The notes: generated from the sequence alone by a model not told the origin. Shown: positions 36,177 through 45,364, numbered from the stretch's first letter. The stretch: DNA of 64,000 bases from Arcobacter sp. (GCA_024637195.1 JAGXFN010000013.1:1-64000), one strand, 5' to 3'. Made by a program: numbers and translations.

Positions 36177-36660
36177 ACACGATCTCCTGGTATTTCACTT
36201 CGAGTATTTCAAACTCTTTTACGCCGCCGGGAAGTTTTGCCTTGACCTCATCACCCTCTTCTTTTCCCAAAAGCTGTTTTGCCAAAGGAGAGTTGAAAGA
36301 GATAAGCCCCTGTGCAGGGTTGCTTTCGCATCCGCCTACGATCGTATAGGTCAGCTCTTCGTCATTTTGAAGGTCGCAGAGCACGACGGTCGAGCCGAAG
36401 CTAATGCGCGCATGCTCAAGCACGGAAGGATCGACGATCTGCGCAGAACTGAGCAGGTCGGAGAGTTCGTTCAATCGTCCATCGATAAGGCGCTGTTTCT
36501 CTTTTGCCGCGTGGTACTCGGCATTTTCTTTAAGATCGCCGTACTCCAAAGCGACCTCGATCTCCTTGACGACTTCTGGACGTTCAATATTTTTTAGGTA
36601 ATTCATCTCAGCGGACAGTTTTTCATATCCAAATTTGGTCATCGGCTCTTTGTGTTCCAA
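36163..36660 (-). CDS. greA: Transcription elongation factor GreA
   Basis: 165 residues. GreA enters the RNA polymerase channel and rescues backtracked complexes by stimulating RNA cleavage. The coiled-coil N-terminal half includes MTKFGYEKLSAEMNYLK and the acidic tip region EYGDLKENAEYHAAKEKQ (about 37-54), where the functional acidic residues lie. The C-terminal FKBP-like domain is complete. TTG start with AAGGA 7 bases upstream; an internal promoter lies in the 40-base gap before it. Confidence 0.95.
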   Translation of the reverse strand: MEHKEPMTKFGYEKLSAEMNYLKNIERPEVVKEIEVALEYGDLKENAEYHAAKEKQRLIDGRLNELSDLLSSAQIVDPSVLEHARISFGSTVVLCDLQNDEELTYTIVGGCESNPAQGLISFNSPLAKQLLGKEEGDEVKAKLPGGVKEFEILEVKYQEIVFDCK

Positions 36661-36688
36661 AATTATTCCTTATTATTCTATTGGAGGC

Positions 36689-36694
36689 ATTATA
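36689..36694 (-). promoter_or_regulatory. Internal promoter (-10) before greA
   Basis: Minus-strand TATAAT in AGCTATAATGCC, 29 bases before the greA TTG, in the only gap over 10 bases within the surE-to-cheW run. Confidence 0.6.
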
Positions 36695-36700
36695 GCTAAT

Positions 36701-38044
36701 CTAGGCTTTTTTCCTAAAATAGCTTTTGGTCAGTTTAAAGACGACCGGGCTGAGCAGTATCAGCGCGATAAGATTGGGCAGGGCCATCAGGGCGTTGAGC
36801 GTGTCGGCCAGAAGCCAGATGAACTTCAGATCCATCATGGAGCCAAGAGGGATGACCAATATCCACGCCACCCTAAACGGGATGATCGCTTTTTGTCCCA
36901 GCAGATAGTAGAGGCTTTTCTCCCCGTAAAAACTCCAGCCTACCAGGGTCGTGAAGGCAAAGAGTATCAGGCTGAAGGTCACCACATATTCGCCGATAAA
37001 AGGAAGCGTCTTGGAAAAGGCCAAAGCCGAAAGCGTCGCGCCGCTCTGACCGGAAAGATACTCCCCTGAAAGGACAATGGCAAGTCCCGTGATCGAACAG
37101 ATGACGATCGTGTCGATAAAGGTCCCCATCATCGCGATCAGACCCTGCCGGACCGAAGAGTCTGTTTTGGCGGCCGCATGCGCGATGGGCGCAGAACCCA
37201 GGCCGGCTTCATTTGAAAAGATGCCCCGGGCGACGCCGAACTGCATCGCCGCCCAGACGCTCGCCCCCGCAAAACCGCCGCTTGCCGCCGAACCCGTAAA
37301 TGCAGAGGAGAGGATCAAAGAGAGTGCCTCGGGCAAGGCGCTGATGTTGAGCAGCACGATGAGCACTCCCGTAAGAAGATAGACGATGCTCATAAAAGGC
37401 ACAATCGCCCCGGCAACACTCGCTATGCGCCTGATCCCGCCGATGAGTACAAGACCCACCAAGACAGCTAATACCAAGCCGCTGTAAAGCTTGGGAATGT
37501 CAAATGAGGAAGCGAGCACATCTGAGACCGAATGCGCCTGTATCGTGTTTCCTATCCCAAAGCCCGCTATCGAGGCAAAAAATGCAAAGGCAAAGGCCAG
37601 CCACTTCCACTGTTTTCCCAGACCGTTTTTGATGTAAAACATCGGCCCGCCGACATGGTTGCCCTCTTCGTCTCTTTCTCGGTAATGCACCGCAAGAACG
37701 GCTTCGGCATACTTTGTCGCCATGCCAAAAAGTGCCGCCATCCACATCCAAAAAAGCGCGCCCGGACCGCCCAGAAAGATTGCCGTTGCCACACCGGCGA
37801 TATTACCCGTTCCTATCGTGGCAGAGAGAGAGGTCATCAGCGCATTAAAAGGTGTGATCTCTCCCTCTTTTTTGTCCTCTTTGCGCCCCTTGTAGATGAG
37901 GATGAATCCCGACTTGAGCATACGAAGCGGCATAAACTTCAGCCCTATGCTCAGATAAAGGCCGGTACCAAGTATCGCAAAAAGCATCAGTGGACCCCAG
38001 ACGATACCGTTTACAAGGGCGATAAACGCATTGACCTCCTGCAT
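36701..38044 (-). CDS. Alanine/glycine:cation symporter (AGCS family)
   Basis: 447 residues with about ten to eleven membrane helices. The AGCS signature is clear: SLSATIGTGNIAGVATAIFL (about 69-88), GGPGALFWMW, GGPMFYIKNGLG (near 131-142) and SNEAGLGSAPIAHAAAKT (near 280-297). Takes up alanine, glycine or similar with Na+ or H+. Starts 6 bases after lpxB, within the same run. Confidence 0.92.
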   Translation of the reverse strand: MQEVNAFIALVNGIVWGPLMLFAILGTGLYLSIGLKFMPLRMLKSGFILIYKGRKEDKKEGEITPFNALMTSLSATIGTGNIAGVATAIFLGGPGALFWMWMAALFGMATKYAEAVLAVHYRERDEEGNHVGGPMFYIKNGLGKQWKWLAFAFAFFASIAGFGIGNTIQAHSVSDVLASSFDIPKLYSGLVLAVLVGLVLIGGIRRIASVAGAIVPFMSIVYLLTGVLIVLLNISALPEALSLILSSAFTGSAASGGFAGASVWAAMQFGVARGIFSNEAGLGSAPIAHAAAKTDSSVRQGLIAMMGTFIDTIVICSITGLAIVLSGEYLSGQSGATLSALAFSKTLPFIGEYVVTFSLILFAFTTLVGWSFYGEKSLYYLLGQKAIIPFRVAWILVIPLGSMMDLKFIWLLADTLNALMALPNLIALILLSPVVFKLTKSYFRKKA

Positions 38045-38050
38045 CTGCCG

Positions 38051-39094
38051 CTACGCTTCTTCGCGCAGTATGATCTGTGCTACATCGCTCAAACTGCTTT
38101 TTCCCAGCAGTTCTCTAAGCTCAAAGGAGCGCTGCAGGAATTTCTCTTTTTCAAGCGTTTCATAGACCGCATACATCTTCTCCACACTCACCTCGTCCTG
38201 TAAAAGCTCTGCGTGCATCTCCTCTTTTCCTTCAAAATCAAAGATGATGTTTGCAAGACCGACATGTTTGAGTTTGACAAACTGCCTGCCTATCCAGTAC
38301 TCCAGCCTGTTGGCCTTATAGACCAGAACCATGGGTGTGCCGATAAGTGAACATTCCAAAGTTGCCGTGCCGCTGCAGACATAGGCAAAATCAGCCTGCA
38401 GCAGGGCTTCATGTGTCTGCTTGATCACACTGAAACCGGAGATGTCCCCGTAAAGGTTTTCTATCTCTTCGGCAGAAAAATGAGGCGGAATAACCAAAAG
38501 TGCCTCTTCTGCGTGTTTTTTTCGCAACACATGAAAAACCGGCATCAAGGTACGGATCTCGGACTTTCGGCTTCCGGCTAAAAAAGCGATCTTTCCATTG
38601 TGTGTCACTGCGTCTTTGAATGTTTTGATCTCGTCCATCAAAGGGTTTCCCACATAGATGCAGCGCGGGTAGAACTGCTTTTCAAAAGGAAAGATAGAGA
38701 GGATCTTGTCGCAGTATTTGTCGACTTTTAACGCACGCTTTTTCTTCCAGGCCCATACCTTCGGCAAGATGTAGTAGATGACCTCTTTTTCCGGGTACTT
38801 CTCTTTGATCTTTTTGGCAAGCGGAAGATTGAAAGCGGGCGCATCGATGAGCAAGACCTTGTCCACATCGGCACTGAGGAAAAGAAGCTCGGCCATTGCC
38901 TCTTTGGCGGCAAATATCTTTCCGATGACATCTTTTATCCCCATGACCGAAAACTCCTTCGGACTGTACAGAGGCACGCCCAGACTCTCGTCAAAAATCC
39001 CGCAGAGTTCTGCATTGCCAAGGTAGGGATAGAGGGCCTTGAGGTGAAGGTTTGATGAGGGTTCCAAAGCGGAGACCAGGATTTTTGTTGCCAC
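38051..39094 (-). CDS. lpxB: Lipid-A-disaccharide synthase
   Basis: 347 residues. It joins lipid X and UDP-diacylglucosamine to form the disaccharide of lipid A, on the inner face of the inner membrane. SALEPSSNLHLKAL (8-21), VLLIDAPAFNLPLAKK (about 79-94), YYILPKVWAWKKKR, FPFEKQFY, YVGNPLMDE and CSGTATLECSLIGTPMVLVYK (from about residue 229) match the family. GTG start sharing a base with the previous stop (TAGTG). Slightly shorter than E. coli LpxB (382). Confidence 0.93.
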   Translation of the reverse strand: MATKILVSALEPSSNLHLKALYPYLGNAELCGIFDESLGVPLYSPKEFSVMGIKDVIGKIFAAKEAMAELLFLSADVDKVLLIDAPAFNLPLAKKIKEKYPEKEVIYYILPKVWAWKKKRALKVDKYCDKILSIFPFEKQFYPRCIYVGNPLMDEIKTFKDAVTHNGKIAFLAGSRKSEIRTLMPVFHVLRKKHAEEALLVIPPHFSAEEIENLYGDISGFSVIKQTHEALLQADFAYVCSGTATLECSLIGTPMVLVYKANRLEYWIGRQFVKLKHVGLANIIFDFEGKEEMHAELLQDEVSVEKMYAVYETLEKEKFLQRSFELRELLGKSSLSDVAQIILREEA

Positions 39095-40371
39095 TATTTT
39101 TCCTTTAGTATCAGTTGTGAGCTCTGCATTGTTGAGAGGTCATAGATGAGAATCTCATGGGCATTGGTGTTACATATGTAGAGCATACACCCTCTTTTGG
39201 CTATGCCAGAGGGCTCTGCCAGACCTTCCAAAAGTACTCTAAGCTCTTGTGAGAGCGGATCGAAGACTTTGATCGCATTATTATAACTGTCCGAAATGAA
39301 AATCCGCCCTGCTCCGCAGCCCTCCCCGTAACTGCCTGCCGCTAGTCCCAAAGGATGCTGTAGTTCATCGCCACGCAGATGTGATGTGACCTCGCCGTAT
39401 GCCGCACAGCGCAGGCTTGAACTCTCACTGTCGACAAACCAGAGTTCCTCATCCAAAAGCGCCATAGCGCAAGGCTGCGCCAGAACAGCTTCCGCGTAAC
39501 TTCCGTCATGCAATGACTCGCTGTTTTCACGCCCTATAACAAAGGACTCACGTTTATACTTGAGATCATAGCCTTTGATCTGATGTGCCCCCGCCAGCGC
39601 GACATAAAGAAACTTGCCGTCGCTGCAAAGATCGTATGGGTTTCTCAAGCCCTCCAGCCAGAGCTCTTTGTGTGAAAAGCCGTCGCTGACAGCGGTGATG
39701 AAGCCGCCGGCATGCGAGGCGATATAGAGTATCTCGCCGATATAGACCATCCCCTGCGGCTGCGAAAGTCCGGTAATCTTATGCAGTATCTCCCCCTGAT
39801 GCGAGCAGACCAGCACCTCATCCCTGTGCGAGACAAAGAGGTACTCAGCCGATACGGCTATCTTTTGCGGGTAGTGCAAAAGCGAGGGGAGCATTTTCTC
39901 TTTGTCAACAGAAAAATTCTTTTTGGAAGGCGTATAGCTATAAAGAAGCGCCTTTATCTGATCGCGGATCGCGTCCAGATGCCCTTCGCCTCGGTACTCT
40001 TTGACGATGTATCCCTCGGGATCGATCAGGACCTGCGTCGGCCAGGCCTTGATCGCGTAGGCCTCCTTGTAAATGTGCTCCGCGTCATTGATGACGGCGT
40101 GGTTTATTTTGTAGCGTTTTATCGCTTCACGAACGGCATGATCCTCTTTTTCATGCGCAAACTTCCCCGTATGCACACCGATCACTACCAGTTCCTGTGC
40201 AAACTCTTGTTCTAAAACTGCCAGGTCAGGCAGGACATTGAGGCAGTTAATGCAGCCGTAGGTAAAGAAGTCGAGCAGGACGATCTTGCCCAGAAGCTCG
40301 GCCTTGCCAAGCGGCGCACGGTTAAGCCAAAGGGCCTTCTCTAAAGACACCGAGCGCACACCGGCTCTCAT
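39094..40371 (-). CDS. Thioredoxin-like domain fused to NHL repeats
   Basis: 425 residues from ATG 40371 (ATGA overlap with the tcdA stop). A thioredoxin/TlpA-like domain (about 20-145) has the redox pair in FFTYGCINCLN and the cis-proline in AWPTQVLIDPEG. An NHL six-bladed propeller follows (about 160-420), with blades such as LSQPQGMVYIGEILYIAS and LAEPSGIAKRGCMLYI. This is the architecture of NHLRC2-like proteins. No signal peptide, so probably cytoplasmic; its redox partner is unknown. Confidence 0.85.
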   Translation of the reverse strand: MRAGVRSVSLEKALWLNRAPLGKAELLGKIVLLDFFTYGCINCLNVLPDLAVLEQEFAQELVVIGVHTGKFAHEKEDHAVREAIKRYKINHAVINDAEHIYKEAYAIKAWPTQVLIDPEGYIVKEYRGEGHLDAIRDQIKALLYSYTPSKKNFSVDKEKMLPSLLHYPQKIAVSAEYLFVSHRDEVLVCSHQGEILHKITGLSQPQGMVYIGEILYIASHAGGFITAVSDGFSHKELWLEGLRNPYDLCSDGKFLYVALAGAHQIKGYDLKYKRESFVIGRENSESLHDGSYAEAVLAQPCAMALLDEELWFVDSESSSLRCAAYGEVTSHLRGDELQHPLGLAAGSYGEGCGAGRIFISDSYNNAIKVFDPLSQELRVLLEGLAEPSGIAKRGCMLYICNTNAHEILIYDLSTMQSSQLILKEK

Positions 40372-41009
40372 TTTTGCAATAATCTTTGCAGGGCCACAGA
40401 GCACATCGTCAGACCAAATGCCCCCGTCACACCCACAAAACTCCCCTTCACCTTGGTCTTGGCCGGTTCGCTCGAGAAGATGACCGGATACTTTTTGCTG
40501 AAGCGGCGTTTTTTCAGCTCGTAGCGGATCTTGCTGGCAAAACGGTCCCCGTGGGTTTTCCAGATCGTAGAGACTTCTATCTTGGTTGGGTCAAGCCGTT
40601 TGGCAGACCCTGTAGCCGAGATGAGTTTCGCATAGCACTTCTGTGCCAAAGCAAGCTTCGCATGGATATCATCGATTGCGTCCAAAACAAGATCATAAGG
40701 CTCAAAATCGAACTCCTCCACCCATTGCGGCGTGATCTTCATCTCTATGGTCTTGATCCGGGGATAGTGCGTATGAAGCGCTTCGACCTTAGACTCTCCC
40801 TCGTGCAGCTCAGACCACATCTGGCGGTTTTGATTGCTGATGTCATAGCTGTCGCAGTCGATGATCGTAATATCGTGGATGCCGTTTCGATACAGACAGT
40901 CCAGACAAAAACTGCCGACGCCGCCCACACCTAAGAGCAGGACCTTCGCGCCGGAAAGTTTCTCAAAACCCTCGCCCATAAGCATCCGCGAACGTTCATA
41001 TCTCGGCAT
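40368..41009 (-). CDS. tcdA: tRNA threonylcarbamoyladenosine dehydratase (TcdA/CsdL)
   Basis: 213 residues, E1/ThiF-like fold. It cyclises t6A37 to ct6A in tRNA using ATP. MPRYERSRMLMGEGFEKL (1-18), LLLGVGGVGSFCLDCLYRNG (29-48; ATP-binding), IIDCDSYDISNQNRQ (about 54-68) and VLDAIDDIHAKLAL identify it. The C-terminal ATGAFGLTMC-like stretch (VTGAFGLTMCSVAL) is present. Overlaps surE by 14 bases and the next gene by 4. Confidence 0.9.
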   Translation of the reverse strand: MPRYERSRMLMGEGFEKLSGAKVLLLGVGGVGSFCLDCLYRNGIHDITIIDCDSYDISNQNRQMWSELHEGESKVEALHTHYPRIKTIEMKITPQWVEEFDFEPYDLVLDAIDDIHAKLALAQKCYAKLISATGSAKRLDPTKIEVSTIWKTHGDRFASKIRYELKKRRFSKKYPVIFSSEPAKTKVKGSFVGVTGAFGLTMCSVALQRLLQK

Positions 41010-41781
41010 GGATAAAGTCGTGCAGTTTTTTCATCGAGCGGTAGGCGGTGAGATCGAGCATCACCGGAGTGAGCGAGACCTTTCCGTCTGCTATAGCATC
41101 AAAATCGCTCACACCCTCAGACTCCCGGACTTTCCACTGCAGCGGATGCAGTCCCAGCCACCAGAACTCCTCCGCGCGCGGATTGCGGTGAAGGTGGGCA
41201 TCATTGGCATAAAAGCGGTAGCCGGCATAGGTGATCTGGTAGCTGATCTGATCTATTTCGGGAGGAATGTTGATGTTAAGCAGCTCGCGGTGCGGCAAAG
41301 GAAACTCGCCCTCAAGGATCTTCACGACCAACTCGCGGATGACTCTTTGCGCCAGTGTATAATCCGCATTTATTCCCTGCTGGGACATCCCCAAAACCTG
41401 CGAGATCGCGATGGAGGGGATGTTATGCAGCACTCCCTCCATCGCTCCGGCGACGGTACCCGAGTAGGTGATGTCCTCGCCCATGTTTGCCCCGCGGTTG
41501 ATTCCGCTGATCAGCAGGTCGGGTTTTTTCCCCGCATACAAGGAGTGCAGCGCCAGATAGACGCAGTCGCTCGGCGTGCCGTCATCGAGTTTGTAGAAAT
41601 CATCGTCCACCTGAACAAAACGAAGCGGCTTTGTCAACGTCAAGGAGTGGCCGCAGGCTGATTTTTCGCTCGTAGGTGCCACAACAGTTATACGTGCAAC
41701 ACCGCGCAGCGCCTCGACTAGCGCCAGAAGACCCTCGGCATCATAGCCATCATCATTGGTTATCAATATCTCTTTTTTCAT
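40996..41781 (-). CDS. surE: 5'/3'-nucleotidase SurE
   Basis: 261 residues. A metal-dependent phosphatase acting on nucleoside monophosphates, linked to survival in stationary phase. ILITNDDGYDAEGL (5-18) holds the metal-binding NDD, and SACGHSLTL, ISGINRGANMGEDITYSGTV and AMEGVL (near 100-125) complete the family pattern. First gene of the 11-kb minus-strand run. A TAAAAT element sits so close that the transcript may start at or next to the ATG. Confidence 0.95.
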   Translation of the reverse strand: MKKEILITNDDGYDAEGLLALVEALRGVARITVVAPTSEKSACGHSLTLTKPLRFVQVDDDFYKLDDGTPSDCVYLALHSLYAGKKPDLLISGINRGANMGEDITYSGTVAGAMEGVLHNIPSIAISQVLGMSQQGINADYTLAQRVIRELVVKILEGEFPLPHRELLNINIPPEIDQISYQITYAGYRFYANDAHLHRNPRAEEFWWLGLHPLQWKVRESEGVSDFDAIADGKVSLTPVMLDLTAYRSMKKLHDFIHAEI

Positions 41782-41787
41782 AGCGTT

Positions 41788-41793
41788 ATTTTA
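41788..41793 (-). promoter_or_regulatory. -10 element of surE, possible leaderless start
   Basis: Minus-strand TAAAAT in GGCTAAAATAACG. A start site 7 bases downstream would fall at about 41781, the first base of the surE ATG, and no Shine-Dalgarno sequence precedes it. Confidence 0.45.
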
Positions 41794-41811
41794 GCCACTA
41801 TGGCATAAAAA

Positions 41812-43092
41812 ATGCTTAAGTTGGGTATGCAGAAGATTAAAACTAACTTCATTATTCTCTCCCTTCTTGTGGGCCTTCTCGGCCTTGGTATGCTTGGCTG
41901 CGCATTGCTGCTTCCTGAGCCAAGCGGAAACAGCGATGCAGGCACGCTGGATACCACAGCGTTTGAGCAGAGCTATAGCAGCCTCAACCATCTCAGCGAC
42001 GCGCTTGCTAAAGAGCTCAAAGCCGAGGAGAGGCTGCCGCTGATCTATCTTATCCTGGCCGGCCATGAGAGCATTGCATCGGCACTGAGCTTTAAGACTC
42101 CTGTCGGCAGTAAGTTCTCTGTACTCGAGAAGAAATTGGGCACGCATATCAGCTCCATTATTGAGAGTCTCAGCCCAGAAAAGGCCAAAATCATTGCGCA
42201 GCTTCACGCGGAATACACAAAGATGGGCGAGCTTGGCCGGGAACTGATCAAAGAGAAAAACCGCTTTTTCCCGCAGCCCAAGATGCCAAACCGGACGTCT
42301 ATTTTTATTTCAGCCCTTCTGTTTTTGAACATTCTCGTCCTTCTTTTTATCGGGAAGCTGTATGCTGATCTTAAAAAAAATCTGCATTCCGTTTCGCCCC
42401 CACTGCGCGAAGATGAAAATATCTTCGAGGCGCTTGCGCTGCAGATGAAACGCAGTGCAGATGAGCTCCACATGACGCAGGAGCATCTTCTTTGCGCCCA
42501 GCAGGAAAAAACTCTTGCCCACCATGACTTGCACGAGGAGAAAAAAAGAGCAGATATCGCGCTCAAGGAGGCCGAAGCGATCAGCTGTACCCTGGAGCAA
42601 GAACTCTCAGCACTCAAAGATGAGCTTCATCACGCCGAGAAGGCCCTAGGTGAAAGAAGCGAGAGCTTGCCTCAAGATGAGCTTCTCAAAGAGAAGATCC
42701 AGGGTCTAAGCCTCTCTTTGAACAACTCCGCTGACAAACAGGATGAACTTCAGCGGCAGTTTGAGACTCTTTCACACGATACCGAAACGATCAGAGCCAT
42801 CTTGAGCACCATAGGCGATATCGCCGACCAGACTAATTTGCTTGCGCTCAACGCTGCCATAGAAGCCGCGCGCGCAGGCGAACACGGACGCGGTTTTGCC
42901 GTGGTTGCTGACGAGGTACGAAAACTCGCAGAACGTACCCAAAAAAGCCTCAGTGACATCCACTCCTCCATCTCCCTCATCGTCCAGGCGATTATAAACG
43001 CAGCACAGAGTGCAAAAAAGACCCAAGAAGACATGCAAGACCTCATTTCAAACACCGACGCCATCGAAAAACTTCACAACACGAGGATATGA
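41812..43092 (+). CDS. Methyl-accepting chemotaxis protein, C-terminus probably truncated
   Basis: 426 residues. Two membrane helices (about 10-30 and 163-182) enclose a small periplasmic helical domain; no HAMP is obvious. The cytoplasmic coiled coil (from about 185) carries the CheA/CheW-contact tip [20 protein letters not shown] (338-357) and continues through [16 protein letters not shown]. About 150 residues precede the tip but only some 50 follow it, whereas the two arms should be equal. The frame ends in NTRI-stop exactly where a transposase-like remnant on the other strand begins. It may be non-functional or altered in signalling. ATG 41812 used; ATG 41827 is an alternative. Confidence 0.8.
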   Translation: MLKLGMQKIKTNFIILSLLVGLLGLGMLGCALLLPEPSGNSDAGTLDTTAFEQSYSSLNHLSDALAKELKAEERLPLIYLILAGHESIASALSFKTPVGSKFSVLEKKLGTHISSIIESLSPEKAKIIAQLHAEYTKMGELGRELIKEKNRFFPQPKMPNRTSIFISALLFLNILVLLFIGKLYADLKKNLHSVSPPLREDENIFEALALQMKRSADELHMTQEHLLCAQQEKTLAHHDLHEEKKRADIALKEAEAISCTLEQELSALKDELHHAEKALGERSESLPQDELLKEKIQGLSLSLNNSADKQDELQRQFETLSHDTETIRAILSTIGDIADQTNLLALNAAIEAARAGEHGRGFAVVADEVRKLAERTQKSLSDIHSSISLIVQAIINAAQSAKKTQEDMQDLISNTDAIEKLHNTRI

Positions 43093-43255
43093 AACTTTTA
43101 TAGATGCCCCTCCACGTCGCCGTCTCGACGAGGTGGTTTTTGACGTTAAGGGAGGGAGAGAACCTCGATGAATTGGCGTAGAGCATTAACAAGGACACCT
43201 TTGGGTCATATTTGAGGAAAAGTTGCTTAAGGGTCAGCTTGCCTTCGAGGTACTT
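43085..43255 (-). pseudogene. Transposase remnant (IS1249/IS256-like), fragment
   Basis: A 57-codon open stretch on the minus strand with no start. It begins KYLEGKLTLKQLFLKYD, like the helix-turn-helix part of transposases of the 'GKQTLKQLSxKYxVS' type, and later has NHLVETATWRG, which may match the LLIDATYF...RG region with the first catalytic Asp replaced. A stop codon lies just before it in frame. Both ends are missing. It abuts the truncated chemoreceptor. Identification is from memory of such proteins and is tentative. Confidence 0.4.
43112..43141 (+). terminator. Terminator-like hairpin after the chemoreceptor
   Basis: CCACGTCG pairs with CGAC and GTGG across a 3-base bulge, followed by T5 (43137-43141). 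It is inside the transposase remnant and may be fortuitous. Confidence 0.4.
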
Positions 43256-43322
43256 TTAAAAAGTTTTTTGTGTTGCTAAGGTCTGGCAAGAAACCAACAC
43301 AGAAGACACACCGACATATTTG

Positions 43323-44615
43323 CTAAGTCTTCGGCTCTTTGAGTTCAAACCAGAAGCGGTTCCATCCATTAAGATGTTCGTAGTGCAGTCGGTAGCCGTG
43401 TGATTCTAAGATGGCATTGACGATGTAAAGACCCAGACCGAAACTGTGCACGGCCTTATGTGATTTTGTGAAGGGTTCGGTGTAGTAGGAGAGCGGTTCG
43501 TCCAGACCCTTGCCGTAGTTTTCAAAGAGGAGCTTCCCCTCGCGCGCGGTGATGACGACTTTATTGTCGTCTGAGTACTTGATCGCGTTGTCGATCATGT
43601 TTTTGATAGCCGTCGCAAAGAGCTTGTAGTCGACATGGAGCATCAAGTCGCTGTTGATATCGAGCACATAGTTGTCACTCTCGAAAAATCCAAGATCGAT
43701 CGCTTCGGAGATAACATCGACGGCCCGGTAGTCTTCCAGCCTTGTCTGCTCAAAACCTGAAGCGATCTGCTCGATCAAGGCCATCTCGTTGATGAGGCCT
43801 TCCATACGGATAAAGACATTCAAAAGCCGGCTTTTATATTTTGTATTTTCAAGCATTTCCACCGAAAAGCGCCCTTTGGTGATGGGTGTCTTGAGCTCAT
43901 GCATGATGTTACGCAAAAAGAGGTTGCGCGACTCGATGAGGGTGTTGATCTTTTTGGCGGCATTGTCGAACTCGTTGGAGACCTCGGATATCTCGTCATT
44001 TCCCTCCACCTTGAACGAAACATGCAGGTCGCCCTCGGCAAACCTTTTGATCTTGTCGCGAAGCCGCCTGAGGGGATAGAAGCTTTTGAGAATGTAAAAA
44101 AACGAAAAAAGAATGATCCAGACGATGGTTAGGTAGGCATAAAGAAGATTGCCCATATGGTAGGGTTTCAGGTCCCTCGCCTCAAGCAGCAACGAGGAGA
44201 CTGGAGTCGTGATATGGAAGTAGACCTTCTCGCCATAAAAAAACATCTCAATATGATTTTTATCTGCCGGCGTAAAACTTGGGTTCTCTTGATTTTGAAG
44301 GTGGTCTAGTATCTCAAAAGACTCTTCTTGAACCTTCTTGCCGTTTTCTAGGACCTTCCTGGCCAGATCCCTGTCATGCACCACAAAGAGCTGATAAAGA
44401 GCCAGGTTTACTTCCAGAAGGGCAGAGGTGCTTTCTCTGTGCAGGGAGTCACCATAGATCTGGCGTATCAGCTGACTCTTGCTGAAGATGTTGGAGAGGT
44501 ACTGCTGGCGGTTTAGCTGATAAAACTCCCAGACCGTAAAACTCACCGTACTCAGCGTCACCGCCAAGGCGATAAGAACGGTGATGAGGATGGAGTATCT
44601 AGGCAAAAAGAACAA
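43323..44615 (-). CDS. ArsS-family sensor histidine kinase
   Basis: 430 residues. Two membrane helices (about 8-30 and 158-178) flank a periplasmic sensor of about 125 residues; a HAMP domain (about 180-235) and the kinase core follow. The H-box is NIMHELKTPITKGR (about 241-254) with phospho-His at 245 or so, then an N-box NMIDNAIKYS and the G-box GLGLYIVNAIL. The ArsS family is typical of Campylobacterota, where some members sense acid or redox. Start uncertain: TTG at 44615 or, with better ribosome-binding spacing, TTG at 44606. Partner of the regulator just upstream. Confidence 0.88.
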   Translation of the reverse strand: MFFLPRYSILITVLIALAVTLSTVSFTVWEFYQLNRQQYLSNIFSKSQLIRQIYGDSLHRESTSALLEVNLALYQLFVVHDRDLARKVLENGKKVQEESFEILDHLQNQENPSFTPADKNHIEMFFYGEKVYFHITTPVSSLLLEARDLKPYHMGNLLYAYLTIVWIILFSFFYILKSFYPLRRLRDKIKRFAEGDLHVSFKVEGNDEISEVSNEFDNAAKKINTLIESRNLFLRNIMHELKTPITKGRFSVEMLENTKYKSRLLNVFIRMEGLINEMALIEQIASGFEQTRLEDYRAVDVISEAIDLGFFESDNYVLDINSDLMLHVDYKLFATAIKNMIDNAIKYSDDNKVVITAREGKLLFENYGKGLDEPLSYYTEPFTKSHKAVHSFGLGLYIVNAILESHGYRLHYEHLNGWNRFWFELKEPKT

Positions 44616-44629
44616 CCTTCATCGCAGGC

Positions 44630-45292
44630 TTACTTGAGAAGCTTATAGCCGATGCCTCGGATGGACTCGATAAGTGTCTTCTCCCCGATCTTGTTTCGAA
44701 TACGCCCGACCATGACGTCAATGCTCTTGTTTGAGCTCTCTTCATTGATCGCGGCGACATTGTGGATAAGGTCCTCGCGCGAGATCACAAAGCCCTGCTT
44801 TTTGATCATGAAGGCCAAGATCCCGTACTCCGCATTGGTCAGGTCCAGAAGTTTTCCTTTGTAGTGTATCTCCATCGCCTCTTCGTCCAGGACAAAATCA
44901 GACGGCGTGCTCAAAGGTGTGGCATCAATGTTTTCATAGCGGCGCAGGACTGAGTGGATTCGCGCTTCAAGTTCGCGCGGATCGTAGGGCTTGGGCAGAT
45001 AGTCGTCCGCACCAAGCTCTAGAGCCTTTACCTTGTCGTTGATGTCAGAACGCGCAGAAGAGATGATAATCGGGACATTCTGTTTTGCACGTATCTCTGC
45101 GCAGACTTCCAGTCCGTCCATACCCGGCAGTGTCAGATCCAAAATCACCAGATCAAAATGCTCAAGCTTAAGACGGCTTAGTGCTTTGAAAGGGTCCTCT
45201 TCTGTCTCAATACTCATGCCGAGATCAACAAGGAACTCGCCCAAAACTTCCGCTAGTTCGTAATCATCTTCTATCATTAATATTTTTATCAT
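44630..45292 (-). CDS. OmpR-type response regulator
   Basis: 220 residues from the ATG at 45292 (the frame also opens 3 codons earlier). Receiver domain (1-118): acidic pair EDDYE, acceptor Asp in VILDLTLPGMDG (about 50-61), Thr/Ser in ISSARSD and Lys in LPKPYDP. A winged-helix DNA-binding domain (about 125-220) ends in ESIRGIGYKLLK. It precedes the ArsS-type kinase by 14 bases and has its own promoter, so the two form a two-component pair. Confidence 0.92.
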   Translation of the reverse strand: MIKILMIEDDYELAEVLGEFLVDLGMSIETEEDPFKALSRLKLEHFDLVILDLTLPGMDGLEVCAEIRAKQNVPIIISSARSDINDKVKALELGADDYLPKPYDPRELEARIHSVLRRYENIDATPLSTPSDFVLDEEAMEIHYKGKLLDLTNAEYGILAFMIKKQGFVISREDLIHNVAAINEESSNKSIDVMVGRIRNKIGEKTLIESIRGIGYKLLK

Positions 45293-45364
45293 AATCACCA
45301 TTCTATCAAAGGTCTGTTAACCAAAATCTAATAAGGACACTACTAAACTAAAACTCACAAAAAT

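Noticed and set aside
41791-42207. 138-codon open frame antisense to the chemoreceptor start
   Set aside because: Would overlap the surE/chemoreceptor control region; no recognisable domain, and the plus-strand frame is clearly the chemoreceptor.
43100-43190. Plus-strand frame after the chemoreceptor ([16 protein letters not shown]...) as its frameshifted continuation
   Set aside because: Arg/Pro-rich with no coiled-coil heptads; better explained as the complement of the transposase remnant.
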